Shown: positions 17,725 to 26,360, counted from the stretch's first letter. The stretch: 64,000 bases of DNA from Caenibius tardaugens NBRC 16725 (GCF_003860345.1 NZ_CP034179.1:3952001-4016000); one strand, 5' to 3'. The notes: generated by a model not told the origin, from the sequence alone. Made by a program: numbers and translations.

Positions 17725-19103
17725 GGGATTTTCCTTTGATGGTTTTGAATAGGAATGCCCAGCCACGCCCCAAGGCGTGGCAGGCGGGGAAGAACGAGGC
17801 GATCGAACAGCCAGAGCAGGATCAGTGATGCCGCCAGCAACGGCAGCAACGCCGCGAGCAGCAGCACGATTGCGACCACCCCGCCTATCTTCGCGGGTAC
17901 GGCGGGAGGCGGTGGGGCGCCGAGCTGGCCTTCGGGTTTGCGCCTGCGCCACACGACAAAGCCGCTGACCATCAGCGTGACGAGCGCTGTGGCGGTGAAC
18001 AGCCCGATGAGTTGATTGGTCCAGCCGAAGAGCTGGCCCTCATGCCATGCAACGCCATATCCCACCGCGCGGTCGATCGGATGCTTGTCGGCAAAGCCGG
18101 AGCGCGAGACTTCGCGGCCCGTGCCGGCATCGAACTGTACGGTGACGCGCAGCGGACGGTCTTGCGTGTCCGACTTGACCGTCCACCTGTCGGCGCTGGC
18201 GGGCGTTTCCCAGTCCGAGGCGCCCGGCGGTCGGATCAGCACCGGGTAGGGCAGGTTCAGCGGCACGGCCTTGGCGATGATCGTGGAGATCGGAACAGTC
18301 GACGATCCGGCTGGCATGTCCATACCTACCATCGCCATGTGCTGATGCGCGTCGTGCCCGGCAGTGGCGGGCACCTTCCCACCAATCGTCCAGTCCTGTG
18401 GGCCTTTGACAAGGCCAAGTTCGGCCCGAACCGCCGCGAAAGCAGATCCCCATACAGCAGCCCACGGCAAGCCTGTCACCAGCAGGACAAGCGCGAAGCC
18501 GCTGACCCAGAAGCCGGTAACGGCGTGAATATCGCGCCAGAATGTCCTGCGTCCCAGTCGCAGCCGCGGCCAAACAACGCCCGCCGGCCCACGCCCGCCC
18601 CCCTGATCCTTGGTCGGCCACCACAGGAACAGGCCGGTGAGGATCATGACGATGGCCCAGCTTCCCGCCAGTTCGACTAGCCACGAGCCTTTCTCGCCCA
18701 TCAGCAAAGTGCCGTGAAGCTTGAACACCAGATTGGTGATGCGCCATTCGGGGTCGAGGTCGCCAACGACCCGCCCCTGGGGCGAGACGAAGACATCACG
18801 CGTGGCCCCGTCTCGACGCCGGACGCTTACGAGGGCCGCATCGCCTTCGCTACGCGGTAGCCGATAGCTGTCGAGCGTTGCACTGGGCCAGGCCGCCAGT
18901 GCACGCGCCACCTGTTCGTCGCCGCTCACCCGGTGCGCGGTGGGAAGATCGCGAAAGCTGCGCTCCTCCCACCGGTCGATCTGCGGCTTGAACAGGTAGA
19001 TCGAGCCAGTGATCGCGAGCCATAGAATGAAGGGCATGACGAACAGCCCGGCATAGAAATGCCAGCGCCAGATCGTGCGATAGAGGTGCGCGCGAGTGTC
19101 CAT
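17721..19103 (-). CDS. PepSY-associated transmembrane protein with His/Met-rich loop
   Basis: A 460-residue inner-membrane protein of the PepSY_TM family, which includes reductase-like partners of TonB-dependent metal uptake such as FoxB and PiuB. Several TM helices are visible (about residues 16-38, 145-165, 192-215, 365-385 and 410-435). Conserved membrane-edge histidines His15, His130 and His193 could bind heme. A periplasmic-side loop carries GHDAHQHMAMVGMDMP, with His250, 253 and 255 and Met256, 258, 261 and 263, strongly suggesting copper binding. It lies between a TonB receptor and the CSSCGC protein. Reduction of imported Cu(II) to Cu(I) is a reasonable hypothesis, not a demonstrated function. 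Confidence 0.87.
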   Translation of the reverse strand: MDTRAHLYRTIWRWHFYAGLFVMPFILWLAITGSIYLFKPQIDRWEERSFRDLPTAHRVSGDEQVARALAAWPSATLDSYRLPRSEGDAALVSVRRRDGATRDVFVSPQGRVVGDLDPEWRITNLVFKLHGTLLMGEKGSWLVELAGSWAIVMILTGLFLWWPTKDQGGGRGPAGVVWPRLRLGRRTFWRDIHAVTGFWVSGFALVLLVTGLPWAAVWGSAFAAVRAELGLVKGPQDWTIGGKVPATAGHDAHQHMAMVGMDMPAGSSTVPISTIIAKAVPLNLPYPVLIRPPGASDWETPASADRWTVKSDTQDRPLRVTVQFDAGTGREVSRSGFADKHPIDRAVGYGVAWHEGQLFGWTNQLIGLFTATALVTLMVSGFVVWRRRKPEGQLGAPPPPAVPAKIGGVVAIVLLLAALLPLLAASLILLWLFDRLVLPRLPRLGAWLGIPIQNHQRKIP

Positions 19104-19108
19104 CGGGC

Positions 19109-21160
19109 TCAGTCCAGCTTCACGCGGACGCCGACGGTGGCGGTCAGCGGCGTGCTCAACCGGCGCGGTTCGAACCCGTTGTTGTCGGCGATATAGCGAT
19201 TATCGAACAGGTTCTGCACCTGGACGAAGGCATTGAACCTGTCCGTCAGCGGGTAGCTCGCGGCAAGATCGACGACGACATGCGCGTCCACCGGCAGCGT
19301 GTGGTCATTGTCGCCGTAGCTTTTCGAGAACCAGCGCAATTGCGGCGTGATCGTCAGGCCCCGCGGGCCGGTCCAGGTGATCGAGCCGGTCAGCTTGTGC
19401 CTGGGAATCCCCATTTGCTGGAGGCTGATGCTGGCGGGGTCGAGCGCGTTCTCGGTGATGATCGATTCCGCAAAGGTGTAGCCCGCGTTCAGCGACCAAT
19501 GTGGGCTGGGTGTCCAGCTCGCTTCGGCTTCGACGCCCCTGCTGCGCGCCGCTCCGGCGTTGATGTTGCGCGAGCCGAAGGCAAAGCCCGGCGGCAGCTC
19601 GCTGTCGTCGAGATTGCGGTAGGTGAGCAAGTTGCGGATGGTGTTGGTGTAGAGCGTCACCTGTCCGCGAAAACCCGGACGGGTATAGTCGAAGCCCACT
19701 TCTGCACCCTTGAGCGTTTCCGGTTTTAGAGAGGCATCGGAATAGAAAATCCCTTGAGGCACCGAGACGGTGCGATAGAGGTTGTCCATCGTCGGCGCGC
19801 GAAAGGCCGAATAACCCGCCGCGCGTAAGGCGAAGTGAGGGGTGACCGCATAGCGCAGCGATACGCGCGGATCGACGCTGGTAGTGCGCTGCGAGGGCAC
19901 ATTGCCGAGCAGCCCGCCGGGATTGCCATCGTAGCCGTCGTAATTGAGGAACGACTGATAGCGCACACTCGCCAGAATCTCGAGCGCCTCGACCGGCCGG
20001 ATACTCGCCTGCGCAAAGCCGCCAAGGAAGCGCTGCTTGCCCCGACCAATGTCGGTGCGCAGCCTGGTGCCCGTCTGGTCGAAAATGTCTGCATCGTCTT
20101 CGCCGCTGATGCCGTGATAATCGACACCCAGCGAATAGCTCCGCAACACGCCTGCGAGTGGCTGTGACCAGACCAGCGACGCGCCGGTATCATGCACCCG
20201 GCTGAAATGGCGGTTCTGGATATATTCCGCCGCATTGGCGGCAAAGCCATCGGGTGTCCCCGCATTGTCCGTCCGGAACAGGCCGTCGGTGTGAAACACC
20301 GTGGCGGTCAATGTCGCGCCCGAGGCGAATGTGCGCGTCACGTCGCCCGAATAGACCCAGTTGTGCTGCTTGTTGGATTGAAGCTTCGTCGAGTAATGCT
20401 GCTGATCGTTGTCATGATAGACCACGCGGGTATGGGCGGTGAGGTCTGCGCCAAGCTGGAACGTGCCGCCAAAGGCGATATTATGCGCAGTGAACGGCGT
20501 CGCGACAGTGATCGGCCCACGTTCGGCAGGCAGCGTTTCATTATAGCCATCGGTATGGTTGGTATCGGCATCGAGCGTGAATTTCACGGCATCGGAGACG
20601 ACATAGGCACCGTTCGCGCTGGCGCGATACGTGCCGTACATCCCACCACTGGCTTGCAGCGCCAGCGTGGTTTTGTCGGGATCGCGGCTGAGGATGTTGA
20701 TGACCCCGCCCATCGCATAGTTGCCCCACAGCGTCGCGCCGCCACCGCGCACGATCTCCACCCGGTCGATTGCTTCCAGCGGGGCACGTCCCCATTGGAC
20801 CGTGCCGAAGAACGGATCGTTGAGCGGGACGCCATCCAAGAGCACCAGCGCCCGGATGCCGCCAAGGCCGCGCATCGAAATGGTGTCCGCGGTGGGGTGG
20901 ATTTCCCCTGACGAGGCGATCGGCAGATCGACCGACGGCACGCGTCGCAGGATGTCATCCAGCGATTTGGCGGGTGTGGCTGAGATCCGGTCTGCGTTCA
21001 GGACCGACACGCTGACTGGCACGTCTTCGACGGAGCGTGCGGAACGGGTCGCGGTCACGACGATGTCGTCGCCAGAACCTTCGGTGGCTTCCTCGGCATG
21101 GGCGGTTTGGACGGCGGCCGCACCCAATACCGTGGCCATCGCAATGAGAGACGATTTCAT
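19109..21160 (-). CDS. TonB-dependent outer-membrane receptor (copper locus, first)
   Basis: A 683-residue active-transport barrel. The start at 21160 gives a signal peptide ending in TAHA. The TonB box is DDIVVTA, followed by a plug domain (about 50-155) with IRALVLLDGVPLNDPFFG and VEIVRGGGATLWG. The 22-strand barrel ends in TATVGVRVKLD, without the usual terminal aromatic residue. The frame running further upstream is an out-of-phase reading of the next receptor gene. It precedes the PepSY gene by only 5 bases. A copper complex or metallophore is the likely ligand by context, but the receptor sequence does not identify it. Confidence 0.9.
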   Translation of the reverse strand: MKSSLIAMATVLGAAAVQTAHAEEATEGSGDDIVVTATRSARSVEDVPVSVSVLNADRISATPAKSLDDILRRVPSVDLPIASSGEIHPTADTISMRGLGGIRALVLLDGVPLNDPFFGTVQWGRAPLEAIDRVEIVRGGGATLWGNYAMGGVINILSRDPDKTTLALQASGGMYGTYRASANGAYVVSDAVKFTLDADTNHTDGYNETLPAERGPITVATPFTAHNIAFGGTFQLGADLTAHTRVVYHDNDQQHYSTKLQSNKQHNWVYSGDVTRTFASGATLTATVFHTDGLFRTDNAGTPDGFAANAAEYIQNRHFSRVHDTGASLVWSQPLAGVLRSYSLGVDYHGISGEDDADIFDQTGTRLRTDIGRGKQRFLGGFAQASIRPVEALEILASVRYQSFLNYDGYDGNPGGLLGNVPSQRTTSVDPRVSLRYAVTPHFALRAAGYSAFRAPTMDNLYRTVSVPQGIFYSDASLKPETLKGAEVGFDYTRPGFRGQVTLYTNTIRNLLTYRNLDDSELPPGFAFGSRNINAGAARSRGVEAEASWTPSPHWSLNAGYTFAESIITENALDPASISLQQMGIPRHKLTGSITWTGPRGLTITPQLRWFSKSYGDNDHTLPVDAHVVVDLAASYPLTDRFNAFVQVQNLFDNRYIADNNGFEPRRLSTPLTATVGVRVKLD

Positions 21161-21195
21161 GACGTATTGCTTTCGATGAGTTTCGGTGATGCGGC

Positions 21196-23235
21196 TCAGA
21201 AGCGCGCGTGGACGCCAGCGAACACGGCCCGGCCGATGCCCGGATTGAAGAGTTCCGAACTCGCGCTTGCCGTTCCAGCAATCGCGACGGTCGAGATGTA
21301 GTGCTTGTCTGTGAGGTTGCGGCCTTCGAGATAGACCGACCAGTGCTTGCCGATGTCGAAGCCGGCCTTGAGGTTCAGCAGCGCATAGGGATCGACCGTC
21401 AGCGTGTTGGCATTGTCGGCAAAATAGTGCCCCGACGCCCACTCGACATTCGATCCCACATAGAAACCTGACGGGTGCTTGTAGAGCAGCTCGGCCCGCA
21501 GATAATGCCTCGGCACGCCCGGCAGGCGATTGTTGCCATAGGTCGCGTCGCCATCGAAGAGGAAGTCGCTGTAGGTGTAGGCGGCGGTAAGTTCCAACTT
21601 GTCGCCAGACGCCGAGAGCGGGATGTCCGCGTTGAGACCTGCCTCAATGCCCTGATGCACGGTGCGACCAGCGTTAATGATGCTGCATGCGCTATACGGT
21701 CCGGTGGTCAGGCATTGCAGCTCGTTCCTGAGCTCGGAACGGTAGAGCGCAATGTCCCAGCCAATCCCGCCGCTATGGCCGCGCGTTCCGAACTCGTAGG
21801 TCGTGGCGCGCTGCGCCTTCAGGTTCGGATTGGTGACGACATTCGCATCATAGCTCGGGACTTCCCCACTGCGCGAGACATTGGCGAAGACCTGAATGTC
21901 GGGACGGGCATCCCAGAGAATGCCGAACCGCGGGCTCCACAAGTCGTAACTTGGTTTGCCGGACTGGTTGCCATCGGAGAGGAAGCGGTCGCGCCGCTCG
22001 CGGCTCGCGTGCAGATATTGAACGCCGGCGATGAGGGACAGGTTCGGCCGAACGTAAAGCGAATCCTCCGCATAGAAGGAGAGATTCTTCGGCTTGTCGA
22101 CCATCGAGGTCGTGAGCGCGCCCTTGGTTGCGGCGATGTTGACATACTGGTTGGTGTCGATCGTGCCGTTTTGCAGATTTGCCCCGACGATCAGCCGGTT
22201 GCGGATGCCGTCCAGCGAGCGATCGTCGGTGGCACGCACGAAGCCGCCATAGTCATCGACGGTATAGTCCAGATACTGGTAGATCGGGTGGTCGACGTGC
22301 CGGTGGTTGTAGAACAGACCCAGTTCCACGACCGTATTGTCGAGGCGCAGCGTTGTCTTGTTGGAGACCCGGATCGAGTCGACGTTACGCTGCTGGTCCA
22401 GATAGACCCAGTAACCGTTCGCGTCGCGCGGCTTGTTCAGGGCATCGCTCTTGGTCACTTCGCCGGGGATGCGCTGGTTGGTGCTGGCGGCGGTAACGTA
22501 GAAGCGGGTCTCGACGTTGGACGAGATCCGATATCCGATGTTGAGATTTCCGCGCAGGGCATTGCCGTTGCTGTGGTCGCGATAGCCGTCGTTCCGCTGG
22601 GCCGACACGGTCGCGAAATAATCGAGAGGGCCGGACACACCGCCTGTGCTGGCCTGGCCCTTCACATAGCCGAAGCTGCCGCCGTCGATCCGCGCGTCCA
22701 ACCTAGAGGTGTCTCGTCCCGTCGGCGTGACGAGGTTGATTGCGCCGCCCAGCGCATTCGAGCCGTAACGCAGGGCATTGGCCCCCTTGAACACCTCGAC
22801 ATAGCGATAGGCGCTGGGGTCGATTTCGAAGAAATCCATCAACCCATCCGACGTGTTCATCGGTACGCCGTCGAGGTAGACCGCGATGCCGCGAATACCG
22901 TAGGCACGCGACAAGCCCGAGCCCCGAATGGCGACACGGGCATCGTCGCCCATGCGGGGCTGGACGATCACACCCGGCACATAGCCGAGGATATCCTTGA
23001 TGTTCTGCACGGGCGTGTTCTTGAACGCGGTGTCCGGCACGACCTCGACACCGCCAGCGGTGCGCTGGATGGTGGCCGTCGCCTGCGCCGTGTCGGGCGT
23101 GGCGGTGACGACGATCGTGTCGGACACCGATACCCCTGAGCCGGCCGCCCCAGAGTCCGCTGCCCCCGCGTCCGCCGCCATGGCGGGCGTTGCGGCGATC
23201 GAGGCCAAGGCCACGGCGATGAGTGATGATTTCAT
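21196..23235 (-). CDS. TonB-dependent outer-membrane receptor (copper locus, second)
   Basis: A 679-residue receptor; the start at 23235 has AGGGGG upstream and a signal peptide ending in PAMA. The TonB box is SDTIVVTA. The plug contains VQNIKDILGYVPGVIVQPRMG, IAVYLDGVPMN and VEVFKGANALRYGSNALGG. The barrel ends in VFAGVHARF with a terminal Phe, the normal outer-membrane insertion signal. It shares the first six residues (MKSSLI) with the downstream receptor, but the plug sequences differ clearly, so the two probably take different ligands. It is followed after 35 bases by the other receptor gene. Confidence 0.9.
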   Translation of the reverse strand: MKSSLIAVALASIAATPAMAADAGAADSGAAGSGVSVSDTIVVTATPDTAQATATIQRTAGGVEVVPDTAFKNTPVQNIKDILGYVPGVIVQPRMGDDARVAIRGSGLSRAYGIRGIAVYLDGVPMNTSDGLMDFFEIDPSAYRYVEVFKGANALRYGSNALGGAINLVTPTGRDTSRLDARIDGGSFGYVKGQASTGGVSGPLDYFATVSAQRNDGYRDHSNGNALRGNLNIGYRISSNVETRFYVTAASTNQRIPGEVTKSDALNKPRDANGYWVYLDQQRNVDSIRVSNKTTLRLDNTVVELGLFYNHRHVDHPIYQYLDYTVDDYGGFVRATDDRSLDGIRNRLIVGANLQNGTIDTNQYVNIAATKGALTTSMVDKPKNLSFYAEDSLYVRPNLSLIAGVQYLHASRERRDRFLSDGNQSGKPSYDLWSPRFGILWDARPDIQVFANVSRSGEVPSYDANVVTNPNLKAQRATTYEFGTRGHSGGIGWDIALYRSELRNELQCLTTGPYSACSIINAGRTVHQGIEAGLNADIPLSASGDKLELTAAYTYSDFLFDGDATYGNNRLPGVPRHYLRAELLYKHPSGFYVGSNVEWASGHYFADNANTLTVDPYALLNLKAGFDIGKHWSVYLEGRNLTDKHYISTVAIAGTASASSELFNPGIGRAVFAGVHARF

Positions 23236-23275
23236 GATATACCCCCTGAATTCTATTCGAATGCTTTTTGCTGTT

Positions 23276-23848
23276 TCAGCCGATGAGACGCTTGAGCTTG
23301 GCGAGCGCCATCTGGTCGCTCTCGTCATGGTCGATGGTGGAAACGAAGGTGCCATCCCGATCCATGAGGTAGACCGAGGCCGTGTGGTCGATCGTGTAAT
23401 CGCCGCCCGGCTGGGGCACGCGCTGGTAGAAGACCCCGAAATTCTTCACGGCCTGGGCAAGGTGCTCCTTGTCCCCGGTCAGTCCGATGACGGGCGTGCC
23501 GAAGAGGGCCACATAGCGGCCCAGGTCCTCTGGTTTGTCATGTTCGGGATCGACCGAGACGAAGACGATGGCAAACTTGCCGCCATCCGGTCCGAGCTGC
23601 TTCCTGAGCCGCGCCATGCGCGCGAGCGTCGTCGGGCAAACGTCGGGGCAGCGGGTGTAGCCGAAGAAGATCGCATAGGGCTTGCCCTTGAGACTGGCGC
23701 TGCCCACGGTGTGGCCATCGGGCGCGGTCAGTTCGAATGGCCCGCCGAATGCAGTCGGCGCGTCGGGCTGCGAACTGCTGCACGCAGCAAGGCCTGCCAG
23801 TAGCAGGGCCGCAAGCCCCACCCTGATCCGGCGATCAACGCGGCGCAT
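23276..23848 (-). CDS. SCO1/SenC/PrrC-family copper chaperone lipoprotein
   Basis: A 190-residue periplasmic copper chaperone or thiol reductase for cytochrome oxidase CuA assembly. The lipobox LAAC places the anchor at Cys23. The copper site is CPDVC with Cys67 and Cys71 (GYTRCPDVCPTTL) plus His155 in YTIDHTASVYL, the three ligands of SCO proteins. It overlaps the PCuAC gene end by 14 bases. SCO and PCuAC proteins act together in copper delivery, so the pair is a functional unit. Confidence 0.93.
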   Translation of the reverse strand: MRRVDRRIRVGLAALLLAGLAACSSSQPDAPTAFGGPFELTAPDGHTVGSASLKGKPYAIFFGYTRCPDVCPTTLARMARLRKQLGPDGGKFAIVFVSVDPEHDKPEDLGRYVALFGTPVIGLTGDKEHLAQAVKNFGVFYQRVPQPGGDYTIDHTASVYLMDRDGTFVSTIDHDESDQMALAKLKRLIG

Positions 23849-24332
23849 GATCGCGATCCATTGCGGGCATGCCGGGATTAGCGGTCATGGACTGGACGGC
23901 AAATTCCACGCGCACCTGTCCGGCGCGCTGGAATTGCAGGGTGACAGGAACCGTCGTGCCGGCCTGGAGCGGCGCCTTCAGCCCGATGAACATGAGGTGA
24001 TAGCTGCCTGGCCGCAGTTCGACACTGGCGCCCGCCGCAATGGGAAGGCCATCGACCAGGCGGCGCATCCGCATGATGCCGCCGTCCATGCTGACGGTGT
24101 GGATCTGGACTTCGGCCGCGATCGGCGTGGTGCCGCCGATCAGCCGGTCATCGGCCTTGCCCTTGTTGGTGATGACCATGAAACCGCCGCCGGTCGGCTG
24201 ACCCTGCGCGGTCTTGCGCGCCCAGGGATGCGCCACCGTGATGGCCCCGCTCACATAGTCACGTGCGAGCAGCGGTGCCGCGATCGCCAGCGACAGGCTC
24301 GATGCGACAATCGCGTGATGAAAGGCTTTCAT
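23835..24332 (-). CDS. PCuAC-type periplasmic copper chaperone (DUF461)
   Basis: A 165-residue exported chaperone that passes Cu(I) to the oxidase or to SCO. The start at 24332 is chosen for GGAGGA just upstream and a signal peptide (MKAFHHAIVASSLSL to LLARD). The Cu(I) site is complete: His78, Met82, Met87 and Met89 in QIHTVSMDGGIMRMRR, then His112 and Met114 in SYHLMFIGL, matching the family H-M-x(n)-M-H-x-M pattern. The C-terminus has a further MPAMDRDH. The upstream in-frame extension to 24479 is not supported by a ribosome binding site. Confidence 0.93.
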   Translation of the reverse strand: MKAFHHAIVASSLSLAIAAPLLARDYVSGAITVAHPWARKTAQGQPTGGGFMVITNKGKADDRLIGGTTPIAAEVQIHTVSMDGGIMRMRRLVDGLPIAAGASVELRPGSYHLMFIGLKAPLQAGTTVPVTLQFQRAGQVRVEFAVQSMTANPGMPAMDRDHAPR

Positions 24333-24501
24333 GAGAGTCCTCCGAGGAAATGAGCTGATTGGAAATGTCGATGGGAGTGGTCGCCTGCAGCGCGGCATCG
24401 CCGGCGCGAAAGGCAAGACAGAGGCCGATGGCGATCCAGGTCCGTCTGCGGAACCGTTTGAAGGCTCCGGCCTGGCCATCGCTGAGGGTGAGAGCGCTCA
24501 T
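24259..24501 (-). CDS. Small ORF coupled to DUF2244-like gene, uncertain
   Basis: An 80-codon frame that begins with an ATG overlapping the stop of the upstream gene (ATGA), the usual arrangement of genuine genes in this operon. It predicts a basic N-terminus and one short hydrophobic segment (about residues 21-40, TWIAIGLCLAFRAGDAALQA). Its last 74 bases overlap the PCuAC gene in another frame, which is unusual. It may be a small membrane protein or only a coupling ORF. No family is recognised. Confidence 0.35.
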   Translation of the reverse strand: MSALTLSDGQAGAFKRFRRRTWIAIGLCLAFRAGDAALQATTPIDISNQLISSEDSHESLSSRDCRIEPVAGDRGTAART

Positions 24502-25052
24502 TGACCGCCTCCACGCACATGGGCGAGGGCGGCGCGGATCAGCGGTGCGATGCGGGCGCGTTCCGTACTATCGACACAGCGGCCGATCTCGATGCTTTGC
24601 CAGTGGTAATGCAGCATGAGGCGAACGTCGAACGGACCTTTGCGTAGTTCCTCGATCCGCGTCCAGTGGCTGGGCAAGGTCGTTACCTTGCCGCGGTGGT
24701 CGCGGATCGTCAGCCGGTCGAAGTCGATCTCGATCGTTTCCGAAGGCACCGGCTGGCGCTGGAATATTTCGAGCGCCAGCAGCAGCGATGCCATGCCGAC
24801 AAGCACGGCGATCGGCACCAGATAATGGCCGCGCATGGCGGGCGCGATGGTGGCGGCACAGGACAGGCCCAGCATCGACAGCAGTGGCAACCGGCCCGAT
24901 GCGGGGAAGGATGAGCGGTTCTGCTGCACATGGAGAGCAAAGGGGACGGTTATCGATGTCAGCCTGGCCCTGGCGGCATCGCCCTCGATCGACCTTGGCG
25001 GCGCAAGGTCTTCGAATCGCCGCCCTTCCGGGCAGCGTAAAAGAATATGCAT
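24498..25052 (-). CDS. DUF2244-like integral membrane protein
   Basis: A 184-residue protein from the ATG at 25052, chosen because GGAG lies about 10 bases upstream; the reading from 25088 lacks a good site. It has two TM segments (about residues 56-75 and 78-98) and a C-terminal cytoplasmic domain with IEIDFDRLTIRDHRGK and HWQSIEIGRCVDSTERARI, resembling the DUF2244 signature for an unknown function. DUF2244 genes often sit near cytochrome oxidase genes in alphaproteobacteria, which fits the SCO and PCuAC neighbours. The assignment comes from recalled family patterns. Confidence 0.65.
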   Translation of the reverse strand: MHILLRCPEGRRFEDLAPPRSIEGDAARARLTSITVPFALHVQQNRSSFPASGRLPLLSMLGLSCAATIAPAMRGHYLVPIAVLVGMASLLLALEIFQRQPVPSETIEIDFDRLTIRDHRGKVTTLPSHWTRIEELRKGPFDVRLMLHYHWQSIEIGRCVDSTERARIAPLIRAALAHVRGGGQ

Positions 25053-25128
25053 GGGGATTTTCTCCGGCTGATCCGGAGCGCGCGACATAGGCGCACACCG
25101 GACACTTCCGACAATTCAGTTCAGAATG

Positions 25129-25536
25129 TCAGAGTGCAGCCGGTGGTCCGCGCAGCGGCGGACGGAGAAAATGAGGCCGGCCCCGCAGGACCGGCGTTGT
25201 GGGCGCGAAACCGAGCGCCAGAATGAAAGCGAGTGCGAGCGCCAGCAGCGGCGTATCGGCGCCGCCAAGCGCGCCCATGGTCAGCGACGAGAAGGCGCAG
25301 TGGCCGCCATCCTTGCCCTGGGACTGGCCATCGTCATGCGACTTACTATCCATGGGGATGGTCAGCGAGACAGCCTTGTGGGTGACACCGTCGAGACAGA
25401 GCTGAACGGTGAAGGTCTTCGAAGCGCCGCCGACCATATAGCCCTGCGGGACCAAAGCCTTCACGCACAGCGCCAGCGCCACCAGCAGGATGGCGAATGT
25501 GCGATGATCGCGCAGGAAGGCTCGAACAGTGCCCAT
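25129..25536 (-). CDS. DUF2946-family protein, copper-associated
   Basis: A 135-residue protein with an N-terminal TM segment (about 13-28) that ends in the typical DUF2946 sequence CVKALVPQGYM, then LCLDGVTHK and a His/Asp/Cys-containing stretch SKSHDDGQSQGKDGGHC. A second TM segment (about 95-113) follows, then a basic tail. DUF2946 members are repeatedly found beside copper TonB receptors, PCuAC and PepSY genes; their biochemical function is unknown. It is the first gene of the minus-strand copper set. Confidence 0.8.
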   Translation of the reverse strand: MGTVRAFLRDHRTFAILLVALALCVKALVPQGYMVGGASKTFTVQLCLDGVTHKAVSLTIPMDSKSHDDGQSQGKDGGHCAFSSLTMGALGGADTPLLALALAFILALGFAPTTPVLRGRPHFLRPPLRGPPAAL

Positions 25537-25588
25537 TACCGGGCGCCCTTAGTTACTTTGTCGCCGCTTGTCATCGTTCTTGGACAAA

Positions 25589-25609
25589 CCTTGGGCAATT
25601 TGACCAAGG
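25589..25609. promoter_or_regulatory. Inverted repeat upstream of copper acquisition operon
   Basis: CCTTGG and CCAAGG flank a 9-base centre about 55 bases before the DUF2946 start. The position suits an operator of a metal-responsive repressor, but I do not recognise the regulator. The rest of the 197-base gap 25537-25733 shows no other clear element. Confidence 0.3.
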
Positions 25610-25733
25610 AACGGCTTATCATAACCGCCGTTTTTCCAGCTTTCGCGCCAGTGTGAGGCGGTGCAAGCGGAAGCGACGTGCGCCTTCGGAGATTTTGAAA
25701 TCGCCCCAGATCAAGTGGTGCGCGTTTGATCGT

Positions 25734-26129
25734 TCACCAGCCTCGCTGCCAGCCGCCATGAGCTTCGGCGTTGATCCACTGCCCAATCCGGTCAAAGCGG
25801 TAAGCGATGTCGCGGATGGCGGGCCAGTCTCCCTCGGCACATTCGTGACGCTGCCGGTCCTCCAGTCGATCAATCGTAAAATGAATTCGGCGCGCGGTGT
25901 CTTCGTCGATTTCATCCTCGTCCTCTTCATGATCAAGACGATTTTCGAGTGCATGGGCCCTCTGGCCGGAGCATATTGAGCGCGCGAGCCTGTCGTCGTC
26001 ATCGAATTGGCGATAGCGCGGGGCATAACCACCACCATTACCAATATAGATGCCCCAGCTTTGTGCGTTCGCCGAAGCACTTGTGAACAGTCCGGCCCCC
26101 AATATTGCCGCCAGCAGCACCTTGCGCAT
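25734..26129 (-). CDS. Exported acidic protein of unknown function
   Basis: A 131-residue protein with signal peptide MRKVLLAAILGAGLFTSASANAQ and GGAGGG before the ATG. The mature part has a Gly/Tyr-rich start (GIYIGNGGGYAPRYRQFDDDD), then a strongly charged helical region DHEEDEDEIDEDTARRIHFTIDRLEDRQ, and ends with Trp-containing HGGWQRGW. It holds two cysteines (SICSGQ and ECAEGD). Small periplasmic proteins with a similar layout are common in sphingomonads, but I cannot name a function. The acidic cluster could bind cations. Confidence 0.65.
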   Translation of the reverse strand: MRKVLLAAILGAGLFTSASANAQSWGIYIGNGGGYAPRYRQFDDDDRLARSICSGQRAHALENRLDHEEDEDEIDEDTARRIHFTIDRLEDRQRHECAEGDWPAIRDIAYRFDRIGQWINAEAHGGWQRGW

Positions 26130-26323
26130 TTATCCCTCCGTGATCGGGCAATTCACCCATCTCGGGTTAACGCGATCCGCGTGGCGTCATGCTGAATGTG
26201 TTCGTAGTCTGGCGTTCATCCATCGGCTGGACCAGGCAAGGTTCGACTTACCGGTATTGTGCCCTGACATCAGGGGAAACACGACGTTGGCCGAACCGAC
26301 TTGCTTTTCTTAACGCTTATCCC

Positions 26324-26345
26324 CTAACGAGGGCTTGCCCGTTAG
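26324..26345 (+). other. Short stem-loop in 26130-26575 intergenic region
   Basis: CTAAC (324-328) pairs with GTTAG (341-345) and GGG with CCC, with a two-base bulge and a CTTG loop. It precedes the larger structured element. The interval 26130-26323 has no gene or motif I can identify. The CTAAC/GTTAG pair resembles half of an integron attC core, but the element is far too short for one. Confidence 0.4.
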
Positions 26346-26360
26346 CGCGGGCGGAGGCGT

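Noticed and set aside
21161-21442. In-frame extension upstream of the first copper-locus receptor
   Set aside because: It overlaps the second receptor gene out of phase and would displace a clear signal peptide.
21475-23139. 554-codon plus-strand frame opposite the second TonB receptor
   Set aside because: Complement of a clear receptor gene with signal peptide and terminal Phe on the other strand.
26311-26350. Possible integron attC-like site (CTAAC...GTTAG)
   Set aside because: Too short for attC and the core bases do not match RYYYAAC/GTTRRRY; no integrase or cassette array is nearby.
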